Positions 13,201-26,075 of a stretch of DNA of 64,000 nt are shown in pieces. A program made the position numbers and the translations under genes. A model generated the notes under the pieces. That model was not told the origin of the DNA, ran no database searches, and was given only the letters and a program-made list of their open reading frames with translations. The DNA is from Atrichornis clamosus. Taxonomy: Eukaryota; Chordata; Aves; Passeriformes; Menuridae. The stretch covers positions 124,001 through 188,000 of the forward strand of contig WBMZ01009001.1 of assembly GCA_013400975.1 (NCBI GenBank). Direction: 5' to 3'. Numbering within the stretch: the first letter of the stretch is position 1; each line of letters opens with the position of its first letter.

Positions 13201-15160
13201 CTGGAATAGATTTCCTGAATTAACCTCTTACCTGCACTGACTTGTCATTGAGTTAAAGAATATGCTTTGCCAAAAGTTCTTTCTTAATGCATTCTCCACT
13301 GCTCATAGGGAAAATGGAAATAATTAGAGGGTCCTGATTATTCTTTTTTCCCTGTTTTTGGTCAGTGTGAGTCTGTGAATGTCAACAACATTCTTTATTT
13401 TATCCTGCTGGAGACAACCTGAGCTTGTCAAAACTGCAGAATAAAATGTAGCTGCTGCCAACACAGAGCGTGTTTGTGTGTGTCTGGGTGCATTAATTGT
13501 ACTGGTAACTTTTGATTTTGTGAAACAGACCCAGTGTTTGACCAGCATAAATATAGTTACACCTGTCGAGTGAATACGTGCAAAAGGATATATTTCCACA
13601 TTTGTGGTAAAAACACAGTAAATGTCTGGGTTTATATATCAGTACCCAAAAAGTACCTGCACCTCCAGGAGGCTTTTACCTTCTGTTGCCAGTTTTAGCT
13701 CCTGTCATGAAAGCCTCAGTCAAGAAATTAAACTTTAGAAGAGTTCATAAGGGGACTTTACAGTTGGAAAAATTACGAGGACAAAGTAATGGCAAAAATG
13801 TGATTTTCCCAGTCCAACACGCAAATATTCTGATAGAGTTAAAATTGCAAATGTGTTTAAAGTGCATCCAAAATCTAAAAGTCACATGAAAGAGCACACA
13901 CAGGGCTCTATGTAAGTCCTGATTTGTCCACACATCCTTGGTGTTACACAAGGGATGCTGGGCAAGAAAGAGATTCCTGGAAACTTTGGATGCACCTACT
14001 TCAATCAAGCATGTATTTTGTGAAATATCTATGCAGAGAATTTAAGGAAACCCTGGTCTTAGCAAAACACTCCAGAATATTGATGGCCATCATAATTTCT
14101 GTCTTAGAACTGCATTCAACAATCTGTCATCTAGCAGATACTTATGATGGACTTCTTGTACTGCTTTAAAAGCATTGTAATAATATCTGGTGATGTTAAC
14201 TGGCAGAGGTAGCAAAACTTAATTTTAGCCAGTGTAACTTTTGACTGCCTATGCTGAAGTGAAGCAGAAGAACTTGTGAAAACCTGGATGCCCTTTGGGT
14301 GGCGCCTACTGCAAAGCATTTGGTTTGTTTACGTAAAAAATAGGTCTGAGAATGGTCCCAGCCTGGTGTTGCCTGGGTGGGCAGTAAGTCTCTGCCTCCT
14401 CTGGGTACTGCTGGGAGAGGGTGAAAACACAGAGCGTCAGGGATTACTGACAGGCAGAGGGAACAGAGAATAGAAGATGAATAGCATTTAGTTATAAATG
14501 CAGATTGCAATTGGTACATGCGAGTCATTTGCCTTTCTGGTTTCTGTTTTTATATGGCTACTGGGGAAAAAAAGGAAAGCTGTAATCATATTTTACTACT
14601 TATAAAGGTGGCATTATTTTAATATGCTGATGTGCACATCAGTGAATAAAACAAGTCCTTGCCTACTCTCACTGTTGAAAGAACAGAGAAGGCATCAATT
14701 TTCTTTCTTTTTCAGGGTATAGTAGCATGTTTACATTATGTTAACAGACAAGGGTAGGCTAGGTGGGAAGAACAGGCTTTAAGAAAGGCTTTGAAAGCAT
14801 AATTACAGTTAGAGATCAAGAGCTGCTCTGGGGTGTGTGTGGGCTGTTAGATCTTGGGTCAGATCTGACTTTCACCAGCAATTTTCACACATAAGGACCT
14901 GGGGTGGGTGGGGAACGTGAGGCATGAGTGCAGCCAGCCTTACCTCCCACCTGACCTGCTGGGCCAGCAGAGCCAGGAAAGGATGTTGTAATGAGCTGCT
15001 GGATGTGCTAACACCATCCTGCCAACACAGCTCAAGGGATTTGAAAACAAACCTCTCTCAAGCTTGACTTTCTGTGTTTGTTTTAGAATTTCTTCAGTTT
15101 AGACATGCTGGTGGCTCACCTCATTTCACAAAATCTTCTCCTTTTCATAATCCAGAACAC
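10282..15160. other. Intergenic, no recognised gene
   Basis: Unique sequence with a short (CCA)n run near 12228. Only short, unsupported open frames. No RNA gene recognised. Confidence 0.6.
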
Positions 15161-15290
15161 AAATCACAGAATCAGAATATTCTGAGCTTGAAGGGACCCA
15201 CAAGGGCCATTGGATCCAATTCTGAAGTGAATGGCCCATACAGGGATCCAATGCACAACCTTGGCACCATGCTCTAACCAACAGAGCCAA
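15161..15290 (-). mobile_element. TguSINE1-like SINE: tRNA-Ile head and CR1 tail
   Basis: On the minus strand, about 15290-15232 resembles tRNA-Ile: TTGGTTAGAGC (A box region), CAAGG, a degraded B box (GGATCC where GGTTCGATCC is expected) and the acceptor end TGGGCCA. The anticodon-loop segment appears shortened. It continues at 15231-15161 into a CR1-type 3' tail ending ATTCTGATTCTGTGA. This joint structure is that of passerine TguSINE1. It lies just beyond the likely 3' end of CD36. Confidence 0.7.
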
Positions 15291-15512
15291 TTAATGTTGT
15301 GCATCACTGGTCTTTCTAAAGTGTCGTGTAGTCACTTGAGCAGTGGTATCAACTTCTGAGAAGCTGTGATGTGCCAGAGCACAATGATTTAACAAGGTTA
15401 GCTGCAGGCTCAGTTATTTATCAATTTATAAAATCAGTTTCTAGAAAAAGAAAACGTACCCCAATACACCAAGAAAAGAGACACAAGGACCTCATTTTTC
15501 AACACAGAAGGC

Positions 15513-15518
15513 TTTATT
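15513..15518 (-). terminator. Candidate distal poly(A) signal of CD36
   Basis: AATAAA on the minus strand, followed within 30 bases by a TGTGTTG-containing stretch. It is one of several candidates; a second AATAAA is only about 50 bases upstream. Confidence 0.3.
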
Positions 15519-16013
15519 TACAATTAGACATAAAGATATCAGAAAGAAGGGTTTGAGCTTCACTTTATTTTCATTAACATTTCTAATAAATGTTTACCCT
15601 GCACTGTTTGAACAAATGTAAATACTTAACATTAGCCTTAGTATCATGAATTAATAACAACTGTAACTGATGCTTTGGGTAAAATAACTATAAATTATAA
15701 TTCAAGTGCAGTCTAGGTGCTGAACATAGTTTAAAAGTCCAAACCTGCATTGAGATCAATGAGATTATACATATGGACAAACGTGTATTTTTGTCCATGT
15801 AAAATTTGGCCCTGAGACATTTAAAATCATGGCCTGACTTGCTGGATCACTGCTGCTGGAGCACCACAAAGCACTAAACACTGGTAAAGCAGACACTAAC
15901 TTACTGACACTGTACTTGAAGTCAGACAAAATGAAGCTGAAATGTTAGCATATCAAAAATGACAGGAGCACTGCTGTTATTCCTTTCATGTTAGATTCTG
16001 GCACAAAAGACAT

Positions 16014-16019
16014 TTTATT
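16014..16019 (-). terminator. Candidate proximal poly(A) signal of CD36
   Basis: AATAAA on the minus strand, followed by TGTCTTTTGTG, a U/GU-rich stretch at the right distance for a downstream element. Use would give a 3'UTR of about 2.6 kb. Confidence 0.3.
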
Positions 16020-18599
16020 ATGCTTAATGACTTTAGATGTCCTCATACTTTTTGGACCAGTTCACAGGATTCTAGGGATGCCTTCAGTTGTGTCAAACTG
16101 TTCCCAGACTAATATGGGAACAGAGCATCACATATGACATCAGAAATAATGTAGATATGAGAGAAATGTGTTTTTTCACTGACTAGCAAGCACCATGAGT
16201 AATCAAATGCACAGGCTGAGAGCAGCCCTTCCCTCGAGTGGCACACCCGCTGCTCTGTTACCCGGCATTTCCAGCTCGCAGCTGGAAAGAGAGTGCAGCC
16301 ATGTACCACACGGACCTCACCTTCAAGAATAATCTCTTGAGATTTCTGTGACTCATCAGCTCTACTGATAGCTACAAGCTTTGTCCATAAAGAACAATGG
16401 AATAAAACACCAGCATGTTAATCTCTTGGATTTTCCCTCTATTTCCAAAGGTAGGAACACCTTACTAAAGATACCCAGTCAAAGACATTGTCCTTTACTA
16501 GCAAGACAAACTTTCTGGTTCAAAGTCCATTGCAGCATTGTTTCCGAACACCAGGATATGAGAGGCTGGGCATGTGTAATTTCTCTTTTTCTTTGAAGCT
16601 ATTAAATAAGGGGACAAAATACTGAAGAAGTAATCTTAGAGAGTGCTGAACTTGGGCTCTTCATCTGAATTCAATGAGTCCACGGAAAAAGAAGAGACCC
16701 CACAACACTCAGTATTATGTCCATTGACTCTCAGAATAAGAGAGAGCATTCAGACCAAACGAAAAAGTCAACCATTTATGCAGATGGAAGTGTTTGCTAC
16801 TTGTCTACAGGCTGATGCACTTCATTAAACAAATGGTTGCACAAATTTCCTTGTGGCAGATGGTTTATCAGTAAGTAATTAAGGCTACCTGTTTTCATTT
16901 ATGTGCTTCTACATCAAGTGGAACCCTCTGGCATTTGATCAAAATCATTATCTCAGTCTTTCCTGTCTCTGAAGAATTCTGGAATATTTTCTCGTGGCCT
17001 GTCAGGTGACATATCAGATCCTTCTCTAAGGGAGGCCTTGGGCAAAGTGGGCTTAGGGCAGAGCAGAGACTGTTGTTCAAGAGCCAGAAAGAAAAGCACA
17101 CAGAAGTCAACAGGAAGGGCAGTGGAGCAGGTTGGGATTTAGGGAGTGGTGCAGATTAATAAACAGTTGTGGAGCCACATGTCAATGAGCGCCATCAACA
17201 TACAGATGACTGTGGTGTATCTATAAGCCATCTCCATATAAAATATATAAACCACATATTTTAGTAAGTCTTTTATAATCTTCATGTATTGCAGTTAGTA
17301 ACTTTACATAATAAATTTCACATTCAATGCAATTCACATCCCTGAATAGAGGATAAGAGAGCAGTTCTATTGCAGCAGCTTCCATTCTTTGAAGGAACAG
17401 AGAGAAACATTGCAATGAGAGCATCTAGAGCACAGCATGAGCTCAAAAGTGTTGTCATTCCCAGCCTGTGCTCAGAGACGGAACATCAGCAAGCGGCTTT
17501 CATTTTTCTTGCAAATCCCGGAAAAAAATGAGTAGCAAGCTGCACAAATGGCAGAAGGTGGACTAAAATCCAACTGCACCTCAACTTCACTCTGCTTGAA
17601 TGCAATTTAAAATTTGTAACAAGTTTCAAATAAAGCTTTTTAAAAGCATTGTTTCCATGATGTCCTCTTTAGTGATGTCAGAAGTGTGGACCTTCGAAAA
17701 CATCAGCTTATTTGAGTTGGTGAGTTGGTCTTCACAAAATGGAAAAGCATGTTGAATTCCACAGCATGTGGACTGACTGTGCCTTGAATCATACCTTTTG
17801 TCTCTGAATTTTAACAAGCTGCTTGGCTGAAATTTAAATTAAACATTGACTACCTCTGAAGTCTTTTGTTACCTGTAGTAAAATAAAATCAGAATTCAAC
17901 ATATGGTAAGACTTCATCTTAAGAATATCTCTTTAATACAGCATACTTTTCACCATAACATTCATGTCTCTGTACTTTTTAAAAATAATTACAAAAATAT
18001 GTTTGTTTCCCTAGATGTCAGTGCATTAATCCACCGCTTGGTTAGTCTACACCTCATAGGAGTATATTTTATCTTTGTGTGCTAGGTATGTTCAGGAGGT
18101 GCTCAGACTAACAAGACAGTGATGCATGACTGAGAGAAAGAACAAACCTTATCCATTATTTAATAGGAAGTGTCATTTACAGTGGGTTCTCCAAACCTCA
18201 GACAGGGGTATGTCCCAGAAGAGGACAGGAATCTGTAGCTCTGTGGCCTCTGTCCCACAGAGGTGCTAGAGTGCTAGAGGGCACTTCTGAACAGTTTAAT
18301 TTTCTTGGACAAAATGTCAATTTTAAAGAAATCACAACAATCCTGTTGTGTTTTTTGAAACAAACAAATAAAGTTGTTCTTCTGATGTAGTTCCCAATGC
18401 CCTCCCCTGAGTTAAGAGCATCCTGAAAGATTACGGCTGGGAAGAGAACTTGAAAACATCAGGCAAATTAACTGGATGACTTCCTACAGAACAACTACTG
18501 ACTTTTCTAGCACATAAAAAGTAAGAACAGCTAAAAAGGTAATGATTCTGAACTCCTGAAACCCTGAGAAGTCACTGCTGAGGATGGAGACATTAGTGC

Positions 18600-18612
18600 T
18601 TACTTACTTACT
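18600..18612 (-). repeat. (TAAG)n tract overlapping the CD36 stop codon
   Basis: Minus strand TAA followed by GTAAGTAAGTAAGC. It forms three tandem GTAAG motifs, two of them matching the GTAAGT donor consensus. The first would place an exon end exactly after the stop codon. It can be a simple tetranucleotide repeat or a functional 3'UTR donor. Confidence 0.7.
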
Positions 18613-18776
18613 TATTTTAATTTCTTTGATCTGCATATGAAATAGGACCCCATGAACGCCAGGAACAGCACAGAGCCTGCGATCATTAATGCCATCTGCA
18701 GGGTGTTCAGCATCTGGACCCGACCGGTGATTTTACTTCTGAACATCTCTGCTTTCTCATCCCCGATAACAGCAGA
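18612..18776 (-). CDS. CD36: CD36 coding exon 12, residues 419-472: C-terminal membrane anchor and stop
   Basis: Acceptor TTTCAG; stop TAA at 18614-18612; 54 codons plus stop. It begins SAVIGDEKAEMFRSKITG, followed by a membrane helix (about residues 440-463) and the tail ICRSKKLK. Human has two palmitoylated cysteines here, 464 and 466. In this bird position 464 is Phe and only Cys466 remains. Lysines 469 and 472, ubiquitination sites in human, are kept. The stop codon is immediately followed by GTAAGT repeats. Confidence 0.97.
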   Translation of the reverse strand, partial: SAVIGDEKAEMFRSKITGRVQMLNTLQMALMIAGSVLFLAFMGSYFICRSKKLK

Positions 18777-18971
18777 CTGAAACAGTGCAAGAAAAATGTC
18801 AGTGAAAGGGATATATGCAAGCCCTCGCTTGCTGAATATGTTCTTGGTGTGTGCAAATCACAGCACGAGTTAAATCACCCAATTTCAGGGCACCAAGACT
18901 GAAAAAGCTGGGTAGTTTTTTGTTTGTTTGTTTTAAAACAGTGAATATTAATAGACATAAAATATACTTAC

Positions 18972-19026
18972 CTCATTTAGCCAAAGAAGAGGGAAAACAT
19001 AGGGTTTTTTAACATTTTTTAAAGCA
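18972..19026 (-). CDS. CD36: CD36 coding exon 11, residues 400-418
   Basis: A 55-nt exon with acceptor ATTTCAG and donor AATGAG followed by GTAAGT, ending in phase 0. It encodes the stretch ending PLLWLNE. Asn417 forms a sequon with Ser419 of the next exon, at the same position as in human. Confidence 0.96.
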
Positions 19027-19715
19027 CTGAAATGAGAAAATAAGTACAGCACATTACTTTAGTTTGCTACATAAGCCCAGTCTCCACTTAAATGCTTTTC
19101 TTCCCCTCTAACTATATTTCTGACTTTCAGATGTACCTTTTTAATATAGTTTTGGAATGAAAAAAAACCAAGCCAAAACTATAATTAATAACATACTGGG
19201 CAACCATCACTTTTTGTTTAGTATTCTGTATGTGGGCAGTCAGACACAAAGAGGTGTTGGTGGGAGGGTTGAAGGTCTGTGTGGTGTTCAGATGTACAGG
19301 ATGCCAAAGGCATGTCTATCCATGTACACCTGGGCCAATGAAGAGGGTAAAAAAGCAGCTAGAGACTCCTTGACCCTTGTGATAAATACATCTAGTGGCA
19401 GAGAACACATAAATTCTCTTTCTCATCCAATTTACTACAGAAAATATATTTTATCTTTTCCTTCATCCTCACAGCTTCCATTTGGGTTTTATGAGAATGC
19501 TATTTTTAAGAACGTGTTGCCTTGTAAGCTTCTGTAGGGAAGTCAAATGTGTGTTAAAGTACCTGGGCAGTGTCCTGCTCAGGAAGGTTTGCTCTGAACA
19601 GGCTTTGAAAAAGTACTTTTATTCCTTCTCCAAGCCATTTCTACTGACACTCTCATAGACCAATCAGCCCTCTTAAAAAAATTCTTTAAAAATAAAATAA
19701 TGAAGAAGCACTTAC

Positions 19716-19789
19716 TCAATTTTTGGTGCAGGCTTCACAAGGAGGTTTACTTGCAGCCTTTTTGCAAATTTTAGTGTAAAACCAGTGAT
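19716..19789 (-). CDS. CD36: CD36 coding exon 10, residues 376-400
   Basis: Acceptor GTTTTAG, donor ATTGA followed by GTAAGT, 74 nt, ending in phase 2 (Asp400 split). It encodes ITGFTLKFAKRLQVNLLVKP, nearly identical to human CD36, part of the hydrophobic-tunnel beta barrel. Confidence 0.97.
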
Positions 19790-21069
19790 CTAAAACCAGT
19801 GAAAAAACAAAAAAACCCAACAAAACATTAATTTAAATTTTTTAATTAGATGCCAAAGCCCATAATATGAACTGTGTCATAAAGCACTTTGGGATTATTT
19901 AATCCTTATGCTTTGAATGATTAATTTCTTTTGAAATGTTATTGTTTCCAAGGGTCTCTCATTTCTCACAGAAGTTCTTATTTTGTGGTTTTACCATAGT
20001 TACTTTTGCAGTTTACAACTGAACCCGAAGGAAAAAAAAAGTTTAAAAATACTAAATCAGTCATGAAATATTTAATATAAAAATACGTGTCAGGGTTTTC
20101 TCCCTGCCAGAAATCAGCTAAACTTTCTTTCTCAAAATGAAGGATATTTAACTTGCATAGGGCAGAAAACAAGCTTTTCATATCAGGGCAAACATATCTA
20201 TATAAAGGTCAAATATTTTCTTCATATCCTTCTTCTACTCTCTGTCTTTCACAAAAATAAGATAGGTTGCAATTCTTGAAAATTTTATATAAGAATTAGG
20301 AAAATCTGGTTGATGTCTCTATTCCAAATAAGGTGAAAGATTTAACTTCATGTCTCCTCACTGAAGTTATGTAGCTTAACTGTCAAATTTCAGTGGGAAA
20401 TTGTCAATTTTACCTTTTCATTCAAATTAAGAGCAAAATAAAATTTTGAAACCTTGGAATTCATCATACAATTCAGAAAACTTTGCTACATACATTTAAA
20501 GTTAAGGATCTGAATAACTGAAACAGAAATAGAGGTAAACTTGTAAGAAATCAAAATAAATTCATTCTGTTTGGGAGCTCTGTTGGACAATTCAAGTCAC
20601 AAAAACTATATTAGGTCCGTTCTAGATCAGTCTATTCAGAGTTTTAGCAATTAGAAATAAACTGATTAATGTTTATTTAGTTTCAATTGAGACAGTAACT
20701 AACAAAAAATGGCTAGTTACAGAAACCTTAAAAAAAAAAGTGTAGAGGAAAGAGAAGTTTCATAGAGTATAATTTTCTCAAAGTACTTGAAGGTCATAGA
20801 AAAGCTACAACATACTTCACAGTTTGCAGAATCTATTCAATCCCACATTCCCAATAAGTAAAAATCAAAACAGATTTTCCAAACTTTGAAGGTCAGAATG
20901 AGATAAAGTTCTGCTCTAAATTTCCCCTGCTGAAACCATACCACTTTGAGAGCAGAACTTAGAAAAGCAAGCATGAAAATACTGCATCTTCTGCTTGTCC
21001 CTCTGGTAAAAGGCCAGCTCTACTACTATTAAATTTAAACATTGCAAGTTTACCAAGGTACAGTTATTA

Positions 21070-21243
<174 letters not shown>

Positions 21244-22034
21244 TTATGGTGCTCATCTTCACAGGTCATTTTCCAGACATAGTTTTGCTATATGGATGTA
21301 CAATCCTGATTAAAACGTTAATTGTCTAAACACCCCTCCATCCAAAATAACAAACAAAAACCCCAACCCAACCCAAACAAAACCCAAAAATTTGAGCATT
21401 TCTGTGATTTTTTTTTGTCAAGAGGAAAATTTGCATGGTGAAATAAAATGCAGTTGCAAATCCTGGTTGTCTGTATCTACACCGTGGAGCTGGCAGTGCT
21501 CCCAATTTCATGCTTAGGTGAGGACATGACTGTCACTGTTTCCTCCCCACCTTCATGATCTCATTTGAGCCTGAAGGGACCCCTTGCAGTTCACTCTGCA
21601 CCAAATGCAGACTCAGTATATATTTATTTTACCAACACTAACCTAAGGCAGTATTGTCTTTAAGTCTCTGAATACGTATGTAATTGTGCCCGTACCCACC
21701 CCGCACTGTGTGTGTGAATTGCCACAAGTACAAGGGCTGTGACTGTCTCTGTCTTTTACACACTGCTCCTCCTCTCCTTTCTCTACACACATTCCTGCAG
21801 TTCCAGTATATAGTCTATGGTATCCCAATTTTGCATAGCACTATGCAAAATACAAAAATATTATAGTCCTCATTTTGTGAAGTGAGGCTGCAGAAATGTG
21901 AAGGGTCTCACAAGCAATCTGTGGAAGAATTGCCAGAAAAATATCCTGGAGTTTAGAGTGACACCTGAGCTACAGGACAAGTGCTTTCTCCCCAGTTAAG
22001 TGTCTTGTTTGGCAGCACTGTGTCACCACCTTAC

Positions 22035-22222
22035 TTGCTTTGCAGGCACTGATGTCCAGGACTCCGGCTAATGTGCAGTTCTCTGATATGACTGGATCTG
22101 TACAGAAGCAATAATTGTCTCCAACTTCAGTAGGCGATGCAAATGCTTCACGAGGAACTGCAAAACGATAGAGTGTGATTCCCTTCACAACCTGCTTGCC
22201 CTGGAAAACTCCATAGATCGAT
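22035..22222 (-). CDS. CD36: CD36 coding exon 8, residues 273-336: disulfide-rich region
   Basis: Acceptor GTTCAG, donor GCAA followed by GTAAGG, 188 nt, ending in phase 1 (Lys336 split). It encodes RSIYGVF, REAFASP and DNYCFC. Cysteines 311, 313, 322 and 333 all match human positions, so the three disulfides (243-311, 272-333, 313-322) can form. Lys334, a second reported ligand-site lysine, is kept, as is the Asn321 sequon. Confidence 0.97.
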
Positions 22223-23858
22223 CTGAACACAAAAGAGGAGAAATGTGTTTCAGTCATTTGGATTAAAAATCTGAATTCATGGCAATACTCCTGAAGGATC
22301 CCACAACTGCCTCTCTCTTAAAAGAAAAAACCCCTCCAGGGACCCAATGTCCAGGCTCCTGCCACACTGTTCAGTGGTTTGTAGGGATGTTCCTCTGTAG
22401 TGGAGAATATTCCACACCTTCACAAAAGGATGTATAAGCTCAGAGGTGAGCACGATAATACACAGGAAGACAGACAAAGGTTCTAATACTAATAATAAAC
22501 AATAAAGACAAAACGAACAAATTAATTGAGATCTCTTTTCCCTGCACTTCTATACCTACTGTCATTATGAGGTTTTTGAAAGCTTTTGAACTATAGTAGA
22601 GATGCTTATCAAAATAAACCAGCTCTGCTATATTATTTTGCTGACCTCATGGTAATCTAAGCCTTATGATGTAGGCAACATCCTACATATAATCTTATTC
22701 TATTGCATATGAATCAGAATACCACTTAAGATTGTTTTTGCTAACTCGTTATCAGCTGATACAGAGATATGGTTGCTACACAGAAATGTAGCTGGGACAG
22801 CAACACTTTGTATTGCAGCCAAACAAAAGAAGGGTATTGCAACATGGACAGAACCGTTTCCCTGCTTCAGCAGGACCTTTGGGCAATTGTTACTGTCCTT
22901 TATTTTTCATGAGTTGTGAGAATTAAATGGCCAGAGGGATCTCTAAAACTTTGCAATCGATCCAAAGAATTTTATCATTTCTCCTCTGCATAGAATTCCC
23001 TTTTCTATGACTTGTGAAATATTTTCCAGTTTGGGGATACAAGTGTTTCACAAAACAAGAAGAACTTTAACTTCATGTAAAAACACTGATCTTTGAAAAT
23101 AAACACTCTGCAAAGAAAATGGCCCGCTTTAAACCTAGTAGAAAGGAAGCATCTGTTTCCAGGTAGCAAAATAAATAAAGGGGTTGAACCTCCCAAAGTA
23201 AACACATTATGATGCACTTTAAATCTTTAACATTTCTTTCAGTGATCCCAATGGAGAACTCAGGGACACTGGATAGCCCAGCAGAAGCAGCAGGCTTAAA
23301 AGTCATCAGCATGGGATGTATTAAACAGGCTTGTTTGTTTGTAAATACATAAAAATAAAATATGTAAAAATATCCTGTGAGAAAACAATTTTGAGTATCT
23401 AGTGAATGACAGTAAATACTTTCCTGCAAAGACAATTTTCTCCAGAAATGTCAAAGATGGACCTAACTGGACCCTGCTATACCTATTGCTTTTCAGGCCA
23501 AACAAGACTGGGTCCTGATCTTAGAAGTTCAAGACTTCAAACCCTCTGGCCCTCAGTGCCTTTTACAGATCTCTTAACAACTCACAACAATGTCACATTT
23601 TCCTGAATTATATATCTGTAATTGGCTGAAATAAAGTACATTGTCAATAGCTTGCTGCTTGACATGTATAAAAGCGGTGGAATCAGTCTCTGAATCATGA
23701 GCACAACTCACAACTTCCCTTGTGTTTGGATGAAATGCTTGTGTTGCACTGCCTCACTGACCTGAGCCCAAGCACAGCCACTGCAGCTGCCCTCTGAAAA
23801 CAAAGAGCATCCAGTGGCACACACAGGTGTGAACACACCCCAGGAAGGGACCAGCCTA

Positions 23859-23969
<111 letters not shown>

Positions 23970-25814
23970 TTAGAAGACATGATTTAATTTCTAGCTCAAC
24001 ATTCAGTTGTTACTTTCCTATAAAGCTGTGAAACAGTAAACAATATGAGTCATTTGTGGGGAAAATGTTTATGCAAGTTATTGCATATTGACAGACACTC
24101 CACAGATAAGATGTAATTGTTTTTGAAAGCCAGCCAAGTTATAGTAGCCTTTTATTTTATTCCCTCAGATGTGAAGTTATATTATCATGCCCATTTTAAA
24201 ACAAAGGATATTAAAAAAAAAATCTGCTTAATATGAGGTCCTTCTAGAGCTAATGCAGAGGAGGAAGCAGTTCTAGAGAACAATCCTTCTCATCCCTAGG
24301 CAGATATGAAGACAGGTTAGAGGAGTAGCACTTTGGTGTTGTCTTTCTCTCCACTCACTATAAAAATAGTGCAGACACTCAGATTTGTATTTTTGCATTG
24401 CAAGCACCCAGAGTTATGTAAGAGGAGCCTCTGCCATTTTCCCCATTAAGGTATTGTAACAAACCTTTAGCCAGTACATTTGTAAGTTCTTGCTACAATT
24501 TCTATTTAGTTTCTTAGGCAGCAGCCATAACCAAGGAATTGAAAACATCTGCGATATCTTTGAATCTAGTTGGCAAGAGCAAGAAAGCTGAATTACATAC
24601 TGCCACTTACCCACTGCTGACAGAAGCACTTTTTTTTAAGGATTCAAGATCATCCTAAACACACACTATTTCTAAATCTTGGCATTCTTGCAAGGTTGGC
24701 AAACATGGATTTCAAGCCCCATATAAATATACGGTTTAATACTTTTATCTATGTATTTTCTTATACTATACATGCTGAGCTTTCTTGAAAGCTTACAAGA
24801 TGGAATTCTTAACACTTAACGAGACTTTTTAAACCTGTTGCATCTCCAAACACAAGGTCTCTCCTGAGCGGTCATACTGAATGCCCTAGCAAACTGTGCA
24901 ATAATCTTTGCTAGCAAGGAAAAGCTCATTTTCACTCTACTGGAGCACTAATCTAGTTAGCTGAGTATGTTTATTCCAACAACTATGGAAGAAGAATGAA
25001 GAAAAACTGACCCTGGATGACAAGAAAGATGCCAGGCCCCATAAGAAAGAAGGAAGGTCCTAAAACCTAAGAAAATATTGTCTCCTATACGATTAACCAC
25101 ATGGTTTAAAAAGAAACTAATCCTTTGTGACTCACAAACTTTTGGAAAATTAGATTCTTGTGATGTGTTTTAAATACTTCAAAATAACTAGATGCATGTT
25201 CTGGGTTATGAGGAAAGTTATCTATGCCAGGTAAAGCAGAATGGGAAATGGGAAAAAACAAGCAAACAAACAAGAGAGCCCAACCCAAAAGCCTGCTTGT
25301 TTTGAATCACATTTACTAAAGCCCTAGAGCTCTCTGCAAAAACCCCACCAAGACACCTGCCAGCCTCAGCTCCACAGATTGTGGTGTCCTCAGAGCAATG
25401 CTTTCACTTGTCAAAAAGAAAATTATCACCTTGAACAAATGTATCTTAAACAATTCAGCTGTTTACATACACATTCCAAAAGAGAATTCAAAAATATTCC
25501 ACTACACTCTATTCATCCCAAACTAAACTACTTTTCTTCTTCATCCCTTTTCACTTTCTAGTGGTCTACAAGCCATTCATGACAGCCTCCTCCTTTGTCA
25601 CCTTAATTTCTTTTTATATATCAGGATGTACATTCTGGTGAATTTAATTAAATTTTCAACAGTGTAAATGAATGTGCATTATTAAAATGCAAAGATAATT
25701 TTCAACTGCTATAGCAAAGAAAAAGAATCCTAATTATATTGTACTATGAAAATAATTAGTAGAAACAGGAGAACAATTATTTTCTTGTTTTTCTTCCACA
25801 TCTACTCTAGATGT

Positions 25815-25925
25815 AGAGGCTGTGTGCACATGTGTATATAAAATAATATACCATAAGATATAATTGATATATTTTAATAGATACACATATATGCATATAT
25901 ATAGATACTTAATATACAGAATACA
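25815..25925. repeat. AT-rich low-complexity tract, CD36 intron
   Basis: Interrupted TATATA-type sequence (ATATATGCATATATATAG and similar) between coding exons 6 and 7. No function assigned. Confidence 0.7.
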
Positions 25926-26028
25926 GAAGCGGCAAAGCCATGGGGAATTAATTTAAATATTTTATCTCATTATTCCCTTGCAATATCAAGAAAAGTGTTG
26001 AAGTTTTAAAAAGCTTTAATAGGCTCAC

Positions 26029-26075
26029 CTGTGCCATTAACCATATCACAGTGACCTTCCCAGTACGAAAGAGTC
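26029..26075 (-). CDS. CD36: CD36 coding exon 6, residues 234-250
   Basis: A 47-nt micro-exon with acceptor CTTAAAG and donor ACAG followed by GTGAGC, ending in phase 1. It encodes LSYWEGHCDMVNGT. Cys243 pairs with Cys311 in human CD36, and Asn247 keeps its sequon. It is too short to be found by ORF length; reading frame and family identity on both sides require it. Confidence 0.96.

Larger units (their letters stand above)
15500..18611 (-). other. CD36: CD36 3'UTR, extent uncertain
   Basis: Non-coding minus-strand sequence after the stop codon. Poly(A) signal candidates are ATTAAA at 18164-18159 and AATAAA at 16019-16014, 15569-15564 and 15518-15513. The last is followed by T/G-rich sequence on the transcribed strand, as expected of a cleavage site. 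The most distal choice gives a 3'UTR of about 3.1 kb. Human CD36 has a separate 3'UTR exon, so part of this span could be intron. RNA evidence would decide. Confidence 0.35.

Noticed and set aside
15232..15290. A functional tRNA-Ile gene
   Set aside because: The anticodon region is shortened, the B box is degraded, and the sequence continues into a CR1 tail. It is a SINE head, not a tRNA gene.
19157..19537. 126-codon plus-strand open frame within CD36
   Set aside because: It is antisense, in the intron between coding exons 10 and 11, and has no recognised domain or promoter context.
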